From NCBI GenBank assembly GCA_002428265.1, contig DIUR01000027.1:248001-312000 (forward strand): a stretch of 64,000 bases of DNA, given 5' to 3'. Of the stretch, positions 42,767 through 50,201 are shown one piece after another (positions within the stretch are counted from its first letter, which is position 1; every line of letters begins with the position of its first letter). Under the pieces are notes generated by a model, which made no database searches, was not told where the DNA came from, and worked only from the letters and a program-made list of their open reading frames with translations. The translations under genes and the position numbers were made by a program. Source of the DNA: Bacteriovoracaceae bacterium UBA6153 (lineage in GTDB: Bacteria > Bdellovibrionota > Bacteriovoracia > Bacteriovoracales > Bacteriovoracaceae).

Positions 42767-43244
42767 AGCTAATCCATTTTAATTGATCACCGACTTTAAG
42801 TGCTTTTGAAAAAGGTGCGCCTGCTTTAGTCTCCAGGACATACATCGCTTGATACACTTTAGTGCGGTAAATGGCCGGCGGTTCAGTGTAACCTGGATGA
42901 AAAGGAACATTTTTTTCAATGCCCACAATTTGAAGGTTTGTGTCTAAAAAAATAATATCTAAATTAAAATAAGTGTCCGGCATCCAGAATGTTCTTTTTC
43001 CCATCTGATCATTTACGAATAGCATCCCTTTATCATTGGGAAATTCAGCAGGTTTGACTCCCGAGAGTCCCTTAGCGTGCTCGTTTCTGGTGATGGATAG
43101 CTGTAAATTGACTTTAACCTTTGCTGGATTTTGCATCTGATAACTTTCTGCTGCAATGGTAGCAGTCGTCATTAGTGCCACAACTCCCACTGACAAAGTG
43201 ATATTTTTAATGAGCTTTGAAGCCGTTTGGTATATAGTCATCAT
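42720..43244 (-). CDS. Exported DUF192 protein
   Basis: 174 residues from ATG 43244, supported by AGGA about 6 bases upstream; the frame extends to 43301 but would run into the aspS start. A signal or anchor (KLIKNITLSVGVVALMTTATIA) precedes the DUF192 domain: AKGLSGV, DKGMLFVNDQ, RTFWMPDTYFNLDIIFLD and VYQAMYVLETKAG. DUF192 proteins are small periplasmic domains of unknown biochemical role. The last 47 bases overlap the FtsB-like gene on the opposite strand. Confidence 0.85.
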   Translation of the reverse strand: MMTIYQTASKLIKNITLSVGVVALMTTATIAAESYQMQNPAKVKVNLQLSITRNEHAKGLSGVKPAEFPNDKGMLFVNDQMGKRTFWMPDTYFNLDIIFLDTNLQIVGIEKNVPFHPGYTEPPAIYRTKVYQAMYVLETKAGAPFSKALKVGDQLKWISSTSLSEIVLRTRQKQ

Positions 43245-43300
43245 TAGAATTCCTGGGAATAATTTCCAGTGAATTGTCTCTAAAACCAAGGGAGAATGCA

Positions 43301-45112
43301 ATGGCCACGAACAGTATCAAAGGACTTTTAAGAACTCACACTTGTGGAGACTTACGAGATTCTGACGTAGGCAGTACTGTTGTGCTTTGCGGTTGGGTGA
43401 ATAAATATAGAAATTTAGGAAGCCTGCACTTTATTGACCTTCGCGACAAATACGGTCTTACTCAATTAGGATTTGTAAATTTCAAAGGTAACTTTGATGA
43501 TTTAAAAAGATGCTCACTTGAATCAGTCATCATGATTAAGGGTGTTGTGCAGTCTCGTCCAAAAGAAGCACAAAACGCTCAGATGGAAACGGGGATGGTT
43601 GAAGTTCAGGTCGAGGAACTTACAGTTCTTTCAAAATCAGATATCGATTCAATGCCATTTTTACCATTTGGTGCAGTTGAAGCCAGTGAAGATTTACGTT
43701 TGAAATACAGATACCTTGATTTAAGAACAAAAAAACTTCAGGACATTTTAAAACTTAGATCAAAGACGATGAATACTATTCGCCATCTTTTATCTGGTGA
43801 AGATTTTATTGAAGTTGAAACTCCGATTCTTTATAAGTCGACTCCAGAAGGAGCGCGTGACTATATTGTTCCGTCACGTGTTCATCCTGGGCAAGTTTAC
43901 GCTCTTCCACAATCACCTCAAACGCTAAAGCAGCTTTTGATGATTGGTGGAACAGATAAGTATTTCCAAATCTGCAGATGTTTTAGAGATGAAGACTTAC
44001 GTGCAGACAGACAACCAGAATTTTCTCAGGTGGATATTGAAGTTTCATTTGCCACTCAAGAGTATATGAAAAACCTGGTAGAAAAAATTCTTAAGGCCGT
44101 CTTCAATAAGCCAGAGAGTTTCCAGCTTCCAATGATGAAGTATGTGGATGCAATGAATATGTACGGTTGTGATAAACCAGATCTTCGTTTTGGTTTAAAA
44201 CAAATGATCGTGACTGATGTGTTCAAAGGATCAGACTTTGCTACATTTGCCAGTGTCGGTGACAACGGCGGAATTATTAAAGCGATGTTCGTTCCAGAAG
44301 CGATGGGACAGTTTACAAGAAAAGATACAGACGGATTCGTTGAAATCGTAAAACCTTACGGTGGAAAAGGAGTGGCGTTTTATAAACTTTCACTTGGTTC
44401 CAGATCAACAGGGATTTCTAAATTCATCACACCAGAAATTGAAGCAAAACTTTTTGCTCTATCGGAAGAAAAAGGTGACGGAACTTGGTTGTTCTTCGCT
44501 GATAACAACCACTCAGTAGCTCACGCAAGTGCAGATGCCCTTCGTAGAAACTTAGGACATAAGTTAAATATCATCGGAAAAGAAGATGCCTTCTTATGGT
44601 TATATGACTTCCCACTTCTTGAGTGGAGTGATGGAGATAACGGAGCACCTGGAAGATACACGGCTGCTCACCATCCGTTTACAATGCCATCAAGAGAAAA
44701 GATGGATGTGTTCATGAACTCTGATCACACAGATCCAAATGGTCCATTGAGATCATTAACAGCAGAAGCGTACGACGTTGTTTGTAACGGATATGAAATC
44801 GGTGGTGGATCAGTAAGAATTTTCGACAACTCTGTTCAAGACAGAATGTTTAAAGTTTTAGGATTCACTCCTGAAGAAACAAAAGCGCAGTTTGGATTCT
44901 TTATTGAAGCTCTTAAGTATGGTGTTCCTCCTCACGCGGGCCTAGCGTTTGGATTAGATAGATTGATTATGATCTTAACGGGAACAGATTCAATTAGAGA
45001 TGTTATCGCTTTCCCGAAGACAGCTTCAGCAAGTGATTTAATGTCACAAGCTCCGTCGAGGCCAAGTGAGGCCCAGTTAAAAGAACTCCACTTTAACTGG
45101 ACGACTAAATAG
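43301..45112 (+). CDS. aspS: Aspartyl-tRNA synthetase
   Basis: 603 residues, bacterial type with the GAD insertion. N-terminal anticodon-binding OB fold (VVLCGWVNKYRNLGSLHFIDLRD), class II motif 2 in YFQICRCFRDEDLRADRQPEFSQ-type segment, and motif 3 in GLAFGLDRLIMILTGTDSIRDVIAFPK at the end. Charges tRNA-Asp with Asp. ATG at 43301 is preferred to an upstream in-frame TTG at 43274, as AAGGGAG lies 7 bases before it. Whether it also charges tRNA-Asn cannot be decided here. Confidence 0.96.
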   Translation: MATNSIKGLLRTHTCGDLRDSDVGSTVVLCGWVNKYRNLGSLHFIDLRDKYGLTQLGFVNFKGNFDDLKRCSLESVIMIKGVVQSRPKEAQNAQMETGMVEVQVEELTVLSKSDIDSMPFLPFGAVEASEDLRLKYRYLDLRTKKLQDILKLRSKTMNTIRHLLSGEDFIEVETPILYKSTPEGARDYIVPSRVHPGQVYALPQSPQTLKQLLMIGGTDKYFQICRCFRDEDLRADRQPEFSQVDIEVSFATQEYMKNLVEKILKAVFNKPESFQLPMMKYVDAMNMYGCDKPDLRFGLKQMIVTDVFKGSDFATFASVGDNGGIIKAMFVPEAMGQFTRKDTDGFVEIVKPYGGKGVAFYKLSLGSRSTGISKFITPEIEAKLFALSEEKGDGTWLFFADNNHSVAHASADALRRNLGHKLNIIGKEDAFLWLYDFPLLEWSDGDNGAPGRYTAAHHPFTMPSREKMDVFMNSDHTDPNGPLRSLTAEAYDVVCNGYEIGGGSVRIFDNSVQDRMFKVLGFTPEETKAQFGFFIEALKYGVPPHAGLAFGLDRLIMILTGTDSIRDVIAFPKTASASDLMSQAPSRPSEAQLKELHFNWTTK

Positions 45113-45138
45113 TATAGGAATTTTGCCTCAAATACCCA

Positions 45139-45194
45139 GGCCCTGATGACTAATTGTAGCGTGTTTACAAGAGGTTATCAGGGCCTTTTTTTTG
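45139..45194 (+). terminator. Terminator after aspS
   Basis: GGCCCTGATGAC pairs with GTTATCAGGGCC (one wobble) over a loop of about 24 bases, followed by eight T. Confidence 0.85.
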
Positions 45195-45322
45195 CATTCT
45201 ATACCCAAGTGTATGGGTGCGTCCGAAAAGTCAGGTCCTATCAATTAAAACTATCACTTTATCGCCGCATTCGATTTTTATCTATCACGTTTTAGTGCGA
45301 TATTAAGTTATCGGAGGATTTG

Positions 45323-46084
45323 ATGAACGGATTACTTCTGGGTCTTATTGGTGGTGGTGTTTCAGGGTTGGCGACAACTTTGGGAGCTATTCCTATTTTG
45401 ATGAACAATTCTAAAATCGGAAGATTTTTAAAAAATATCAATATGGACTTTGTTATAGGCCTTATGCTTTCAGCAGCTGCCTTCTCACTCATCTGGCCTG
45501 CCTATGCAAAAGTCTATACAGCAGAACTTATTTCTGAAAAACAATTTCAGTTCATGATCATTAGTGCTGCTCTTCTTGCTGGTATTCTTTTTATTAAGAG
45601 TGCTGGAGTTATCATTGAGCACGTGATGAAAAATAGTGAGAACTTAAAAAAGAATAAAAAGGCATTGCTCTTTGTAATCGCCATGATGGTCCACAACTTT
45701 CCTGAAGGCCTGGCCTCTGGTGCATCGATGACTTTACCTGGAACTGAAGGTTATTCACTTTTAGGTGCGATTGCACTTCAAAACGTACCGGAAGGTTTTA
45801 CGACTGCACTTAGTTTTATTGCTCTTGGTCTCTCGCCAGTGCTGGCCTTTTTAGGGGCCTTCGTAACAGGCTTAGTCGAATTATTCGGCGGGCTAATTGG
45901 TGGATACCTTAGTAGTAAAATCGACGGAATACTTCCACTACTTATGGCCTTTGCCGGGGGCGCCATGATGAGTGTTGTGCTCGGAGAGTTGGCCGAAAAA
46001 CTAAAAGGCGAGAGTTATGGATTTTTAGTTCGACCAAGTTTTTTAAGTGGAGTAGCCTTAGTTATCATATTTAATAATTTGTAG
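45323..46084 (+). CDS. ZIP-family metal transporter
   Basis: 253 residues with about eight transmembrane helices. MMVHNFPEGLASGASM and ALQNVPEGFTTALSF are the paired HN-x-PEG / N-x-PEG metal-site motifs of helices IV and V in the GufA/ZIP family (zinc, manganese or iron import). ATG at 45323 with GGAGG 5 bases upstream is chosen over the TTG three bases earlier. The dps gene follows 31 bases later, hinting at a shared metal or oxidative-stress context. Confidence 0.9.
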   Translation: MNGLLLGLIGGGVSGLATTLGAIPILMNNSKIGRFLKNINMDFVIGLMLSAAAFSLIWPAYAKVYTAELISEKQFQFMIISAALLAGILFIKSAGVIIEHVMKNSENLKKNKKALLFVIAMMVHNFPEGLASGASMTLPGTEGYSLLGAIALQNVPEGFTTALSFIALGLSPVLAFLGAFVTGLVELFGGLIGGYLSSKIDGILPLLMAFAGGAMMSVVLGELAEKLKGESYGFLVRPSFLSGVALVIIFNNL

Positions 46085-46115
46085 TTCATTTAGAACTTAC
46101 TTAGGGGAGTAAATA

Positions 46116-46592
46116 ATGAAATCGAAAATTGACATTGGAATTGACGAAAAACACCGCGAAGAAATTGCTCAGGGTCTATCAAGACTTCTAGCTGACACTT
46201 ACACACTTTATCTTAAAACACATAACTACCACTGGAACGTTACAGGCCCAATGTTTCAAACATTGCACTTAATGTTCGAAGGTCAATACAATGCTCTTGC
46301 ATTAGCAGTAGATGATATTGCTGAGAGAATCAGAGCTCTTGGTGTAAAAGCTCCAGGAACATACGCAGAGTTCACAAAGCTATCTTCTATCAAAGAAACT
46401 CACGGAGACTTATCGGCTGAGCAAATGATTAAAGAACTAGTTGCTGGACAAGAAGCTGTGGTAAAAACTGCACGTAGTATTTTTCCAATCGTTGATGAAT
46501 GTCACGATGAACCGACTGCGGATTTGTTAACTCAGAGAATGCAGATTCATGAGAAGACTGCCTGGATGCTTAGAAGTATGTTGGAAGGGTAG
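46116..46592 (+). CDS. dps: Dps-family ferritin-like protein
   Basis: 158 residues. Ferroxidase ligands are at the dimer interface: KTHNYHWNVTG (His36) and TLHLMFEGQY (His51, Glu55), typical Dps. Binds and oxidises iron with H2O2, protecting DNA. AGGGG is present about 8 bases before the ATG. Its C-terminus is short and lacks a long Lys-rich DNA-binding tail. It ends at a strong terminator that marks the left border of the accessory region. Confidence 0.95.
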   Translation: MKSKIDIGIDEKHREEIAQGLSRLLADTYTLYLKTHNYHWNVTGPMFQTLHLMFEGQYNALALAVDDIAERIRALGVKAPGTYAEFTKLSSIKETHGDLSAEQMIKELVAGQEAVVKTARSIFPIVDECHDEPTADLLTQRMQIHEKTAWMLRSMLEG

Positions 46593-46620
46593 TTTTTTAA
46601 TTAAAATTAATTGAATTATA

Positions 46621-46646
46621 GAGCCCGCTATTTGCGGGCTTTTTTA
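46621..46646 (+). terminator. Terminator after dps
   Basis: AGCCCGC (46622-46628) pairs with GCGGGCT (46634-46640), followed by five T. Confidence 0.9.
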
Positions 46647-46730
46647 TTTAGAATCAGATTGGTAGAGTCAGCTATTTAGTCTTTAAACTCAAGGTAAGTT
46701 TAATTTTACGTAGTAAGTGCTTTTTTAATT

Positions 46731-47357
46731 ATGTGGTTTTCTTGGCATGAATTATCCTCATTGAAATTGTTTTTATTTCAACAGAAGGATTTTCATGAAG
46801 ATTTCCCTTTTACTTCTTTTGGGTCGCTAAGAATGGTAGTTAATTCTAGTTCGGGAGTTGTGGGGCAGAATATGTTGCATGATGAGTTTGGGGTTGTTTT
46901 GAGTGATACGAGTCCGGGGCTCACTCCGTTTGGGTATGCGGGGGGGTTGTATAGTTCAGAGTCGGGAATGGTAAGGTTTGGGGCTAGGGATTATGATCCT
47001 GAGACTGGTCGTTGGTTAAGTAAAGATCCGATTAGATTTACAGCAGGCGATCCAAATCTTTATGGATATGTTTTACAAGATCCTATTAATAAAATAGATC
47101 CATCAGGGTTAGCAGATTGGTGGCAGGTGGGCAGAGGTTTTGCTGGTGTCATTGGTGGTTCAGCAATAGCAGGTGGCGGAGTCGTCGCTGGTGCTGTCGT
47201 TACAGGTGGCTCGTGTGCACTGGCTGCTCCTGCTGGAATCGCTTTAGGGGCTGGGTCAGTAGTTGCAGGTGGACAATTAATATATAATGGATTGGCGGAT
47301 ATAATAGGTGGTTTTAATGCAGAACCTCCTCCTGTTCCATATTCATATCCACAATAG
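46731..47357 (+). CDS. Truncated Rhs core fragment (probable rhs remnant)
   Basis: 208 residues at most. From about residue 31 it carries only the C-terminal Rhs hallmark: GSLRMVVNSSG, FGYAGGLYSSESGMVRFGARDYDPETGRWLS, KDPIRF, then LYGYVLQDPINKIDPSG. All upstream YD repeats are missing. After the DPSG site comes a Gly/Ala/Val-rich hydrophobic segment (about 130-190) and a Pro-rich end with no toxin domain. At 46795 a separate start with AGAAGGA encodes MKISLLLLLGR then stop, which looks like a severed signal peptide in another frame. The core uses GGG and TTG codons unlike its neighbours. Probably non-functional or a reservoir tip. Confidence 0.7.
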   Translation: MWFSWHELSSLKLFLFQQKDFHEDFPFTSFGSLRMVVNSSSGVVGQNMLHDEFGVVLSDTSPGLTPFGYAGGLYSSESGMVRFGARDYDPETGRWLSKDPIRFTAGDPNLYGYVLQDPINKIDPSGLADWWQVGRGFAGVIGGSAIAGGGVVAGAVVTGGSCALAAPAGIALGAGSVVAGGQLIYNGLADIIGGFNAEPPPVPYSYPQ

Positions 47358-47366
47358 AAGGTATAT

Positions 47367-47600
47367 ATGTTTTATTTAAGCTTAAATTTGTGTCTCATTC
47401 TATTATTTTCGATATTTGAAGTTTATCTTTTTTTTAAATTAGGAAAGACCACTACAGAAAGAAAATTCAAATTTATTCCTTTTTTAGACTTAAAGACCGC
47501 GAGTCAGGAATCAAAAAATATCTTTAATAAAATTTTGATGGTTCTTTTTATATTAATCATATTGTCGTTCTTAAATAATTATTTAAGAAATATTGCTTAG
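47367..47600 (+). CDS. Small membrane protein next to the Rhs tip
   Basis: 77 residues with two hydrophobic helices (LNLCLILLFSIFEVYLFF at the start, ILMVLFILIILSFL at the end) and a charged loop. AGAAGG lies 5 bases before the ATG. It follows the Rhs fragment by 9 bases, the position where an immunity gene often sits, but no family is recognised. The region is strongly AT-rich. Confidence 0.55.
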   Translation: MFYLSLNLCLILLFSIFEVYLFFKLGKTTTERKFKFIPFLDLKTASQESKNIFNKILMVLFILIILSFLNNYLRNIA

Positions 47601-47624
47601 ATTTTTAAGATTTAAGCAAAATAA

Positions 47625-47852
47625 ATGGTAGGGTTTGCAGATTGTTTTAGGGCCTATAAAGCAGATATGGATAGCGAAAAACCTGTTACTGATAACTGCA
47701 TATCAAATGCAAGTAAGCACAGATTTAAAATTAAATTAGATCCTGAGGTCTCTCAGAAATATTCTGGTCAGCCTATAATCGTTTATGGAATTTCTACTTT
47801 GGAGCTAGGGAATCATGCGACTAATAATAGTAGAACGTTTAAGATTCCATAA
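47625..47852 (+). CDS. Possible small protein or gene fragment
   Basis: 75 residues (MVGFADCFRAYKADMDSE...), no recognisable family and no good ribosome site. It could be part of a decayed gene from the Rhs islet. Low confidence that it is expressed. Confidence 0.3.
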   Translation: MVGFADCFRAYKADMDSEKPVTDNCISNASKHRFKIKLDPEVSQKYSGQPIIVYGISTLELGNHATNNSRTFKIP

Positions 47853-47911
47853 AGAGGTTCCAACCAAAAAAATTCTTTGAACCAGTTAAAAACATCCATT
47901 GGAAACCTCTT
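47852..47911. terminator. Terminator-like inverted repeat before hipBA
   Basis: AAGAGGTTCCAA (47852-47863) pairs with TTGGAAACCTCTT (47899-47911) with one bulge over a 35-base loop. The T-run is weak, so it may be a regulatory repeat rather than a terminator. Confidence 0.4.
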
Positions 47912-47939
47912 AATTGTTTGAAATCACAGTCTTATATAA

Positions 47940-47977
47940 AAATCTATATATCAAGCTTTTTATATAGATTTCTATAT
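47940..47977 (+). promoter_or_regulatory. Palindromic operators upstream of hipB
   Basis: AAATCTATATA (47940-47950) and TATATAGATTT (47961-47971) are perfect inverted repeats 10 bases apart; a second, overlapping palindrome ATATAG-ATTT-CTATAT (47962-47977) follows. They lie 70-100 bases before hipB, where HipB-type antitoxins bind to repress their own operon. Confidence 0.65.
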
Positions 47978-48044
47978 ATCTTGAAAATATTAAGATTTCA
48001 TTATAAGATAATTACTATAAAGACTCTTTTATAAGGAATAGATT

Positions 48045-48296
48045 ATGGAAGGAGCAAGAGATTTATCGGATGTTGGAAAATTTGTGAAGTATCTTCGCCA
48101 GAATCGCAACATGTCTCAAGGTGAACTGGCCAAAAAAGCAGGAACCACACAGGTTACAATTTCAAATATAGAAAATGGCAACGGTGGAACAATTAAAATT
48201 CTCATTCAACTTTTAAGGGCCATGGACTTGGAAATGGCCGCGAATCCTATTAAGAAAATGAGTTCAAAAAATATTGCAGATTTTTTGGAGTCGTAA
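48045..48296 (+). CDS. hipB: HipB-like antitoxin (XRE-family repressor)
   Basis: 83 residues. The helix-turn-helix spans about 12-66 (VKYLRQNRNMSQGELAKKAGTTQVTISNIENGNGG). The C-terminal tail is short. HipB neutralises HipA and represses the operon. An AAGGA ribosome site is present 7 bases before the ATG, and the stop is one base before the hipA start. Confidence 0.88.
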   Translation: MEGARDLSDVGKFVKYLRQNRNMSQGELAKKAGTTQVTISNIENGNGGTIKILIQLLRAMDLEMAANPIKKMSSKNIADFLES

Positions 48297-48297
48297 A

Positions 48298-49584
48298 ATG
48301 GGAAGAAAAAAACTCACCAGTACTTTAAATGTATATCTTAATTCTGAGCTTGTTGGAAAATTGGAAAAGGAACCTGATGGGGCCATACGTTTTGAGTATA
48401 GCTATGAATGGATCGAAAAAGGTTTCGCTATTTCACTTTCACTTCCATTAGCAAATAAAATATTCAAGGGCACTCAAGCGAGTTTTTATTTTGACAACCT
48501 TTTGCCGGACAATGAAAACATACTCAACAATATCGCGCAAAAGTTTAAAGCTGAAAGCACAAGGCAGTTTGATCTTTTAAATGCTATAGGTAAAGAGTGT
48601 GTCGGAGCGCTTAGTTTTTTCGATGAAAGTATAACGCCTACTTTCGCTAAAAAAATCTCAGTTAAAATTCTTACTCCTGAACAAATTGCTAAAAAAATTC
48701 AGGGCCTTTCTACAGATAATCCACTGGGGATGGAAGAAGGAGAGTTTCGCCTATCACTTGGCGGAGCACAGGAGAAGATGGCCTTACTTAAGCGAAAAGA
48801 AAAGTGGGGAGAGCCAAGAGACATGACACCGACCACTCATATTTTCAAAAAAAAGATGGGTAATCTCCTTGGTGGAATTGATTTCAATCTTAGTGTGGAT
48901 AATGAGCATATTTGTCTGAAGCTGGCAGAGCATTTTGGAATTAACGTGTGTGAGTCGAGCATTGAAACTTTTATGGAAGAAAAAGTTTTGTGCGTTAAAC
49001 GTTTCGATAGGGTCTGGAAAGACGACTTTCTTTTAAGAATTCCTCAGGAAGATTTTTGTCAGGCCATAGGGCAATCGCCCAAACTCAAATACGAGAGGGA
49101 GGGAGGGCCTTCAATTGAGCGCATGATGAAAATCCTTGAGAACTCTAATAACGCTGAAGACGACAGGAGGATGTTTATCAAAACATGCCTGTTTAATGAC
49201 CTCATTTACAATACTGATGCCCATGGAAAGAATTTCAGCATCTATATTGTCAGGCAAGGCTACGCTCTTACTCCCATGTATGATCTCTTGAGCGCGCACT
49301 TTATCAGCGCTCAAAATCAAGAGCGTTATGATTCCATGAGAGGAAGTTTAAGTGTTAATGGAAAAGTAAAATTCAACGAGATTAAAAAAGAAGACTGGTT
49401 CAAAGAATGTGAAAAATGTAATTTCTCAGAGGAGAGTTTTAAAGAAATAATCTTAGAGATGAAAAATGAAATTGAAAAACTGGGAGAGTTTCAAGAAAAA
49501 ATAAAAGCACAGGTTGATGTTGGACACCTGGATCTCATTATCGAGGGTATAAGAAGAAGATGGGAAACTCTAAAAATGATTTAA
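48298..49584 (+). CDS. hipA: HipA-like serine/threonine-kinase toxin
   Basis: 428 residues, full length for the family. The N-terminal Couple_hipA domain has FDNLLPDNENILNNIAQKF; the kinase fold has the P-loop-like LSLGGAQEKMAL near 155, ICLKLAEHFGI and CVKRFDRVW, the catalytic NTDAHGKNFS near 303-312, and LTPMYDLLSAHF for metal binding. HipA of E. coli phosphorylates glutamyl-tRNA synthetase and induces dormancy. ATG at 48298 is preferred to one at 48274 as it has GGAG 7 bases upstream and gives the HipA N-terminus. No inactivating change seen. Confidence 0.92.
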   Translation: MGRKKLTSTLNVYLNSELVGKLEKEPDGAIRFEYSYEWIEKGFAISLSLPLANKIFKGTQASFYFDNLLPDNENILNNIAQKFKAESTRQFDLLNAIGKECVGALSFFDESITPTFAKKISVKILTPEQIAKKIQGLSTDNPLGMEEGEFRLSLGGAQEKMALLKRKEKWGEPRDMTPTTHIFKKKMGNLLGGIDFNLSVDNEHICLKLAEHFGINVCESSIETFMEEKVLCVKRFDRVWKDDFLLRIPQEDFCQAIGQSPKLKYEREGGPSIERMMKILENSNNAEDDRRMFIKTCLFNDLIYNTDAHGKNFSIYIVRQGYALTPMYDLLSAHFISAQNQERYDSMRGSLSVNGKVKFNEIKKEDWFKECEKCNFSEESFKEIILEMKNEIEKLGEFQEKIKAQVDVGHLDLIIEGIRRRWETLKMI

Positions 49585-50117
49585 GCAGCTTTATTAAATT
49601 CATCTTCTTTAACTTCATCAGCAGCCATCAGCGCCATCTTAAACTCAGTACCAGTAGCTTTTTCTTCAGTAACATCAACTCCAACCGTCGTCCCCGAAAA
49701 AACGTCAGCAAGACTCTTTTCATCTTTTCTAATGTACGAGAGCGCAAATAAAAAAGACCCCGTCATCGCGCAAGTAAAGTAGGCGATAGCTCTCAACATC
49801 GACTGATTAAGAGTTAGCTCTTCACCATTAGGATTTTTCACTTGCAGGCCAAAGAGAGATTTGCCCATCGTGCGGCCATTAGTCATAAAATAAAAGAGTG
49901 AGAAGTAAGCAAACGTTAAACACATCAGAGAAATTGATGTCATCATCGCAAGTTTATTGATGAGAAAAAGTTGTGCTTTAATTGGAAAATGGAAAAAGAC
50001 TGTTTGAATGAATTGGTGGAAAGCGGCCATCATGAAATAATTCACAACAACGACGATCCCCAGATCAGATGTAAAAGCGTATACTCGTTTTTTTAAAATT
50101 GAGATTTCTGGTTTCAT
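49581..50117 (-). CDS. RDD-family membrane protein
   Basis: 178 residues. KKRVYAFTSDLGIVVVVNY at the N-terminus and GRTMGKSLFGLQV with a following RAIAYFTCAMTG helix are the RDD signature (Arg-Asp-Asp region). Three to four membrane helices. Function of RDD proteins is uncertain; some are Na+/H+ transporters. ATG at 50117 is chosen, as GAGGAGG lies 7 bases upstream; the frame extends to 50132. Its 3' end overlaps hipA by 4 bases. Confidence 0.85.
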   Translation of the reverse strand: MKPEISILKKRVYAFTSDLGIVVVVNYFMMAAFHQFIQTVFFHFPIKAQLFLINKLAMMTSISLMCLTFAYFSLFYFMTNGRTMGKSLFGLQVKNPNGEELTLNQSMLRAIAYFTCAMTGSFLFALSYIRKDEKSLADVFSGTTVGVDVTEEKATGTEFKMALMAADEVKEDEFNKAA

Positions 50118-50201
50118 GCTTTTCCTCCTCATCTTAACTCTGGCAAGTCCTATGTCTCTTATCGAGCATTAGGACCAAAAGATGAGGAAAAAATGACAAA
50201 A

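Noticed and set aside
47625..47852. Immunity or antitoxin gene identity for the 75-codon frame
   Set aside because: No motif, no ribosome site and no recognisable partner; kept only as a low-confidence frame.
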